Source: Candidatus Dormiibacterota bacterium | GTDB taxonomy: Bacteria > Chloroflexota > Dormibacteria > Aeolococcales > Aeolococcaceae | Assembly (NCBI GenBank): GCA_003132525.1 | Contig: PKXZ01000028.1 | Location: forward strand, 4,462 to 40,665 | Length of the DNA: 36,204 nt | Direction of reading: 5' to 3' | Shown: positions 32,879 through 36,204 of the stretch, one piece after another | Position numbering within the stretch: the stretch's first letter is position 1 | Layout of the letters: each line of letters opens with the position of its first letter | Made by a program: the position numbers and the translations under genes | The notes under the pieces: model-generated | What the model was told of the DNA's origin: nothing | Database searches by the model: none | The model's input: the letters and a program-made list of their open reading frames with translations, nothing else

Positions 32879-34597
32879 GTGAGCCTCGCCCTGTATCGCC
32901 GCTACCGGCCTCAGCGTTTTGCCGACCTGGTTGGGCAGGAGGTGGTCGCGCGGACCCTGGTCAACGAGGTGCGCTCCGGTGAGCTGGCCCATGGGTACCT
33001 GTTCACCGGGGTCCGGGGCACGGGCAAGACATCGACCGCTCGCATCCTTGCCCGTGCCGTGAACTGCGACGCTCCTGTCGACGGCGAGCCCGACAACGTG
33101 TGCCCGCCGTGTGTCGAGATCCTCAGTGGGGCGGCGGTGGACGTGCTCGAGATCGACGCCGCGAGCAACCGAAGCATCGACGATATGCGCGAGCTTCGCG
33201 AGCGGGTGGGCTATCTGCCTGCCTCGCTCCGACGCAAGGTCTACATCATCGACGAGGCGCACATGCTCACCCCGGACGCATGGAATGCGTTCCTCAAGAC
33301 CCTCGAGGAGCCACCGCCACACGTGCTCTTCGTGCTCGCGACCACCGAACCACACAAGGTCCCCGAGACCATCCGCTCGCGGGTGCAGCGGTTCGATTTC
33401 CGGCGCGTACCGGCGCCGGCGATCGAGCACTTGCTCGCCGACGTGGCGCGCAAAGAGGACGAACGCGTCGACGCCGACGCGCTGGCATTGCTCGCCACCG
33501 CGGCCCAGGGAAGCCTCCGAGATGCGCTCGTCCTGCTCGAGCAGGCGCTCGGGGCGGGCGAGCGGCCGGTGACTGTCGCGGTCGCGAGGCGCTCGCTCGG
33601 ACTCACCGACCCGTCGATCCTGCACGGGCTGGTCCGCGCCTTGGCCGGCGCGGACCCCGCGGGCACCCTGCGCGCGGCTGCGGCGGCGTTCGACGCCGGT
33701 GCCGATCCGCGCCAGCTGTTTCGCGATGTCGCGCGTCTCGCTCGAGCCGCGGAGCTCGTCGCGCTCGGCTACCCCGAGGGTGCGTCGGTCGGTCCGGACG
33801 AGGTCGCGCTCGCCGCCGACCTCGCCGCAATCGCGCCGGCCGGGTTGTGGTTGCGCCTGCTCGAGTTGGTTGCGGAGGCGGAGATGAACCTGCGCCAGTC
33901 GGTTGACGCGCGCCTGCTCGTGGAGGTGAGCCTGCTGCGAGCCCTCCGTCCGCCGGCCGCCGACGGCGAGGCGGCGACCATGTCCGCGCTGGCGGCGCGC
34001 GTGGCCGCGCTGGAGCGCGGGGGCGCCGGTGGTGGAAGTCCAGCGCAGGCGCCGCCGGGGCTGATGGACTCGCCTGTGGCCTCGGCTGATGCCACAGACG
34101 GTGACTATCAGGCCGCGGAGCCGGTGAGCGCCGCTCCGGCGCCGGCCGCGGTGGCGCCGGAGGACGGCGAGGTGACTGTCGAGGCGATCGGCAGGCGAGA
34201 TCTCACCACCGTCGACGGGTGGACCGCCGAATGGCCGGTTGCCATCGAGGCTGTCGCCCGGGAGAACAAGGGCCTTGCCGGGGTCCTGCGCGACTGCAAG
34301 CCTGTCGATGCGGACGCCACCAGCGTGACCATCGGCACCAACGGCCGCTTTCACCACGAGCAGATCAGTGACCCGGAGAAACGGCGCGTCATTGCCGAGG
34401 CGCTGTCGGCCATCGGCGGCCGTCCCGTAGAGGTGCTGACCCGCTTCACCGGCGAGGAACGCCCGCGCGGGTCTTCCGGGGCGGTGAGCGACATCACGCA
34501 GGCCGTCCTCGATACCTTCGCCGGCAGCCGGGTCACGGCCACGCGCCTCCACGACGATACGAGGCTCGGAGCGCCGCGATCGGTCAACGGTGGGTAG
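32879..34597 (+). CDS. dnaX: DNA polymerase III subunit gamma/tau
   Basis: A 572-aa AAA+ clamp-loader subunit. It starts SLALYRRYRPQRFADLVGQE, with Walker A GVRGTGKTST, Walker B VYIIDEAHML, the SRC-like sensor region EPPPHVLFVLATTEPHKVP, and arginine-containing IRSRVQRFDFR. A proline/alanine linker follows from about residue 370, then a C-terminal domain. The zinc-binding loop reads NC...DNVCPPC, with three cysteines; the position of the usual second Cys appears to be Asp. GTG 32879 has a GGAGGAG site; the frame is open for 49 codons upstream without homology. No obvious slippery run for producing gamma by frameshift was seen. About 150 bases separate it from the SRP RNA. Confidence 0.95.
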   Translation: MSLALYRRYRPQRFADLVGQEVVARTLVNEVRSGELAHGYLFTGVRGTGKTSTARILARAVNCDAPVDGEPDNVCPPCVEILSGAAVDVLEIDAASNRSIDDMRELRERVGYLPASLRRKVYIIDEAHMLTPDAWNAFLKTLEEPPPHVLFVLATTEPHKVPETIRSRVQRFDFRRVPAPAIEHLLADVARKEDERVDADALALLATAAQGSLRDALVLLEQALGAGERPVTVAVARRSLGLTDPSILHGLVRALAGADPAGTLRAAAAAFDAGADPRQLFRDVARLARAAELVALGYPEGASVGPDEVALAADLAAIAPAGLWLRLLELVAEAEMNLRQSVDARLLVEVSLLRALRPPAADGEAATMSALAARVAALERGGAGGGSPAQAPPGLMDSPVASADATDGDYQAAEPVSAAPAPAAVAPEDGEVTVEAIGRRDLTTVDGWTAEWPVAIEAVARENKGLAGVLRDCKPVDADATSVTIGTNGRFHHEQISDPEKRRVIAEALSAIGGRPVEVLTRFTGEERPRGSSGAVSDITQAVLDTFAGSRVTATRLHDDTRLGAPRSVNGG

Positions 34598-34600
34598 ACT
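34595..34600 (+). promoter_or_regulatory. -10-like element before ybaB
   Basis: TAGACT overlaps the dnaX stop codon and ends 17 bases before the ybaB ATG, leaving room for a short leader with GAGG as ribosome site. ybaB and recR may thus have a promoter besides read-through from dnaX. Confidence 0.35.
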
Positions 34601-34617
34601 GCCCAACGAGGTCTGAG

Positions 34618-34929
34618 ATGAAGAACCAGCAGCAGATGATGAAGCAGCTCCAGCAGGTGCAGGCCCGCATGGCCAAAATGCAGGAGGAGCTCAACGACGT
34701 GACGGTGACCGGGACCGCCGGTGGCGGCGTGGTGTCGATCACCGCCGACGGGCATCAGAAGGTTCTCGCGGTCACCATCGAGCCTGAGGCGCTTGAAGAG
34801 GGTGCGGAACTGCTCGCCGACCTGGTCATGGCAGCATGCAACGACGCCCTCGAGAAGTCGCGCGCTGCAGCGGCCGCCAACATGTCGCAGTTGACCGCCG
34901 GCTTGGGGCTTCCTCCCGGCCTGCTCTGA
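34618..34929 (+). CDS. ybaB: YbaB/EbfC nucleoid-associated protein
   Basis: A 103-aa DNA-binding protein that forms tweezers-like dimers. The N terminus is a glutamine- and methionine-rich helix (QQQMMKQLQQVQARMAKMQE), followed by TVTGTAGGGVVSITADGHQ and the sheet VLAVTIEPEAL, then a C-terminal helix ending in a glycine-proline tail. The position between dnaX and recR is conserved across bacteria. Confidence 0.94.
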   Translation: MKNQQQMMKQLQQVQARMAKMQEELNDVTVTGTAGGGVVSITADGHQKVLAVTIEPEALEEGAELLADLVMAACNDALEKSRAAAAANMSQLTAGLGLPPGLL

Positions 34930-34966
34930 CCGGGAGCGGGCCGCGGCGTGATGTCGGAGGAGGGTC

Positions 34967-35566
34967 GTGCCACTCGTCCCTGAGGCTGTCGAGCGCCTGG
35001 CCGCGGAGTTCGGACGGCTCCCCGGCATCGGCCCCAAGACGGCGCAACGCCTGACGTTCTATTGCCTGCGCGCCTCCGCGGACATGTCCCAGCGCCTCGC
35101 CGGAGCGCTCACCGACCTGCACACACGTGTGCGTCCGTGCTCTCGGTGCTTCTTCATTGCCGACGGACCGCTCTGCGCGATATGCACGGATGCAAAGCGC
35201 GATGGATCGTTGTTATGCGTTGTCGAGGAAGCGCTCGACGTTCTGGCCGTCGAACGCAGTGGCGAGTTTCACGGCCTCTACCACGTGCTGGGCGGGGCGC
35301 TGTCTCCAATGGACGGCGTCGGCCCTGACGAGTTGCGTATCCGCGAGCTCGAAGGACGGGTGGCGGAGGGGGAGATTCGCGAGGTGGTGATTGCCACCGA
35401 TCCCGACGTCGAAGGCGAGGCGACCGCGTACTACGTGGCCGAGCGGCTCGCGAGCCTCGGAGTCACGGTGTCCCGTCCCGCGCACGGGTTACCTGCAGGG
35501 TCCGACCTCGAGTATGCGGACGAGCTCACCATGGCGCGCGCATTCGCTGGTCGTCGAGCGCTCTGA
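34967..35566 (+). CDS. recR: Recombination protein RecR
   Basis: A 199-aa protein that with RecF and RecO loads RecA at gaps. It has the helix-hairpin-helix FGRLPGIGPKTAQRLTFY, the four-Cys zinc finger (CSRCFF and CAIC), and a Toprim domain beginning LCVVEEALDVLAVERSGEF with HGLYHVLGGALSPMDGVGP and VIATDPDVEGEATA. GTG 34967 is the start, with a perfect GGAGGAGGG ribosome site just upstream. It completes the conserved dnaX-ybaB-recR block. Confidence 0.95.
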   Translation: MPLVPEAVERLAAEFGRLPGIGPKTAQRLTFYCLRASADMSQRLAGALTDLHTRVRPCSRCFFIADGPLCAICTDAKRDGSLLCVVEEALDVLAVERSGEFHGLYHVLGGALSPMDGVGPDELRIRELEGRVAEGEIREVVIATDPDVEGEATAYYVAERLASLGVTVSRPAHGLPAGSDLEYADELTMARAFAGRRAL

Positions 35567-35592
35567 AGCCGGCCGGCACGCGCCGGCGCTTC
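35565..35592 (+). terminator. Possible terminator hairpin after recR
   Basis: Starting in the recR stop codon, GAAG plus CCGGC can pair with GCCGG and CTTC, with a 2-base bulge and an 8-base loop. An alternative overlapping stem pairs GGCACG (35575-35580) with CGTGCC (35592-35597). No T-run follows, so termination is only a suggestion. Confidence 0.4.
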
Positions 35593-35610
35593 GTGCCATG
35601 CGGAGAAAAG

Positions 35611-35667
35611 TTCGTCTGTCCGCAAGGCGGCATTTCCATTTGCCTCCAACGCCAAATCGCAGACGAA
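35611..35667. other. Candidate three-way-junction RNA structure
   Basis: TTCGTCTG (35611-35618) pairs perfectly with CAGACGAA (35660-35667). Enclosed are two small hairpins: CCGC/GCGG (35620-35630) and ATTTG/CAAAT (35638-35657). This is the layout of a small branched RNA. On the minus strand the outer stem is followed by CTTTTCT, like a weak terminator. No known RNA family is recognised. Confidence 0.3.
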
Positions 35668-35733
35668 TTGACGATTCCCACGACCCGCAATGGTCTCCCA
35701 ACGCACACATGAAAGGTTGGAAGACGTGGGACC

Positions 35734-35943
35734 ATGCGTCTCACCTTGATGATCCTTTGCCCCTCATGCGGGGAAGACCGCCTGATACCGCTCACCTTCC
35801 CGGTGTACCGGCGCGAGGCCGGCCCGGAAGTCATCTACCGCAGGCCGATGGCGAAATGCACGGGATGCGGTGAGCGGATGTTCGCCCGCATCACCGCCAG
35901 GCAACCCCATGCGATCAATCAGTTCCCCTGGTACGACGTCTGA
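35734..35943 (+). CDS. Small zinc-ribbon protein
   Basis: A 69-aa protein with two knuckles, CPSCG near residue 9 and CTGCG near residue 42, which together form a likely four-cysteine zinc ribbon. The remainder (VYRREAGPEVIYRRPMAK, ARITARQPHAINQF) is not a family I know. GGAAG at 35719-35723 is an acceptable ribosome site for ATG 35734; ATG 35749 is an alternative just before the first knuckle. Such short zinc ribbons can bind nucleic acid or act as protein adaptors; the function here is unknown. Confidence 0.5.
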   Translation: MRLTLMILCPSCGEDRLIPLTFPVYRREAGPEVIYRRPMAKCTGCGERMFARITARQPHAINQFPWYDV

Positions 35944-35994
35944 CGGGCGCCGATCCAGTCCTGGTGGCCTCCCGGCGCGTCCCATCAGAGCGTT

Positions 35995-36035
35995 TGTCTA
36001 GAAAGTTGACGTATTCACTAGACATTCGGTAGCAT
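35995..36035 (+). promoter_or_regulatory. Promoter with an embedded inverted repeat
   Basis: TTGACG (36006-36011) and TAGCAT (36030-36035) are spaced 18 bases apart, close to a sigma-70 promoter. TGTCTAG (35995-36001) and CTAGACA (36018-36024) are perfect inverted repeats flanking the -35 box, suggesting an operator. The repeat could also be a recombination site, although no integrase gene is seen. Confidence 0.45.
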
Positions 36036-36043
36036 TCGCACCC

Positions 36044-36130
36044 GTGATCGCCGCCGCCGAATTGACACTTGTGCGCCGCCTCTGGCTCGACAACGGCCAG
36101 TGCGGCAGCGCGATCTGTCCGCTGCATTAG
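36044..36130 (+). CDS. Possible 28-codon leaderless small ORF
   Basis: A GTG lies 8 bases after the TAGCAT element, the same spacing seen at the leaderless genes in this window. The frame encodes 28 residues starting VIAAAELTLVRRLWLDNG and ending in CPLH before a TAG. It has no recognisable similarity. Shortness makes a chance frame likely; it could also be a leader peptide for a gene beyond the window. Confidence 0.2.
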   Translation: MIAAAELTLVRRLWLDNGQCGSAICPLH

Positions 36131-36204
36131 AGCGTTCCCAGCCCGGCATACCCGGCTGGTTTTCAACGTCGAGCCAGTCGCGAACGTCGTTGTAGCTCCG
36201 GCTC

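Larger units (their letters stand above)
35944..36204. other. Low-G+C right edge
   Basis: This 261-base stretch has no clear protein gene apart from a possible 28-codon frame. It carries a promoter-like sequence with an inverted repeat (listed separately). By eye it is lower in G+C than the core of the window. Confidence 0.5.

Noticed and set aside
32801-34606. A 601-codon minus-strand frame opposite dnaX
   Set aside because: Shadow of dnaX; rich in Arg, Gly and Glu with no domain pattern.

Overview
The window is a gene-dense, high-G+C bacterial chromosome segment carrying mostly housekeeping genes. The intermediate-size SRP RNA of the Terrabacteria type, a mycobacterial CysO-like sulfur carrier, a PucR-type regulator, an acyl-ACP desaturase-like diiron protein and many promoters without a leader suggest a deep Actinomycetota, Chloroflexota or Dormibacterota lineage. 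This placement is inference from gene style; no 16S rRNA is present. Genes are packed with ATGA or GTGA stop/start overlaps. There are no rRNAs, tRNAs, CRISPR arrays or recognisable transposases.

Layout. 1-967: a segment of visibly lower G+C with a truncated glycosyltransferase, joined abruptly to the last codons of RNase PH, followed by rdgB. 1684-4845: a short-chain dehydrogenase, divergent from a membrane-anchored trypsin-like protease, thioredoxin reductase and a PduO-type cobalamin adenosyltransferase. 4842-7556 (minus): a complete ABC importer of the sulfonate/nitrate/taurine type, with a 414-base structured region upstream. 7971-10076: a PucR-type regulator divergent from a diiron desaturase-like protein. 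10111-18374: an apparent operon of acylphosphatase, aminotransferase, trpE-G-C-F-B-A and aroA, lacking trpD. 18378-20794: a flavin split-barrel protein, an Fpg/Nei glycosylase, a Nudix-like protein and a shortened YdeI-family protein. 20817-22212: a CysO/MoaD-like sulfur carrier overlapping the tRNA 2-thiouridylase gene mnmA.

22225-28565 is the most unusual region: a three-helix membrane protein followed by five genes that align along their length with complex I membrane subunits NuoJ, K, L, M and N. In every one the residues considered essential for proton translocation are replaced (both NuoK glutamates; the NuoL, NuoM and NuoN TM5 glutamate and TM7/TM8 lysines; the NuoJ tyrosine). Reading frames are intact and translationally coupled, and the NuoL lateral-helix tail is kept. 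This looks like a conserved but non-pumping membrane-arm paralogue.

28607-31205 holds a lysophospholipid/LpxL-PatA-type acyltransferase, a galactokinase-like GHMP kinase and PlsY. 31248-35566 holds an orphan soluble histidine kinase, the SRP RNA gene, dnaX, ybaB and recR. 35567-36204 is lower in G+C and contains a small zinc-ribbon gene, a candidate branched RNA structure and a promoter-like site with an inverted repeat.
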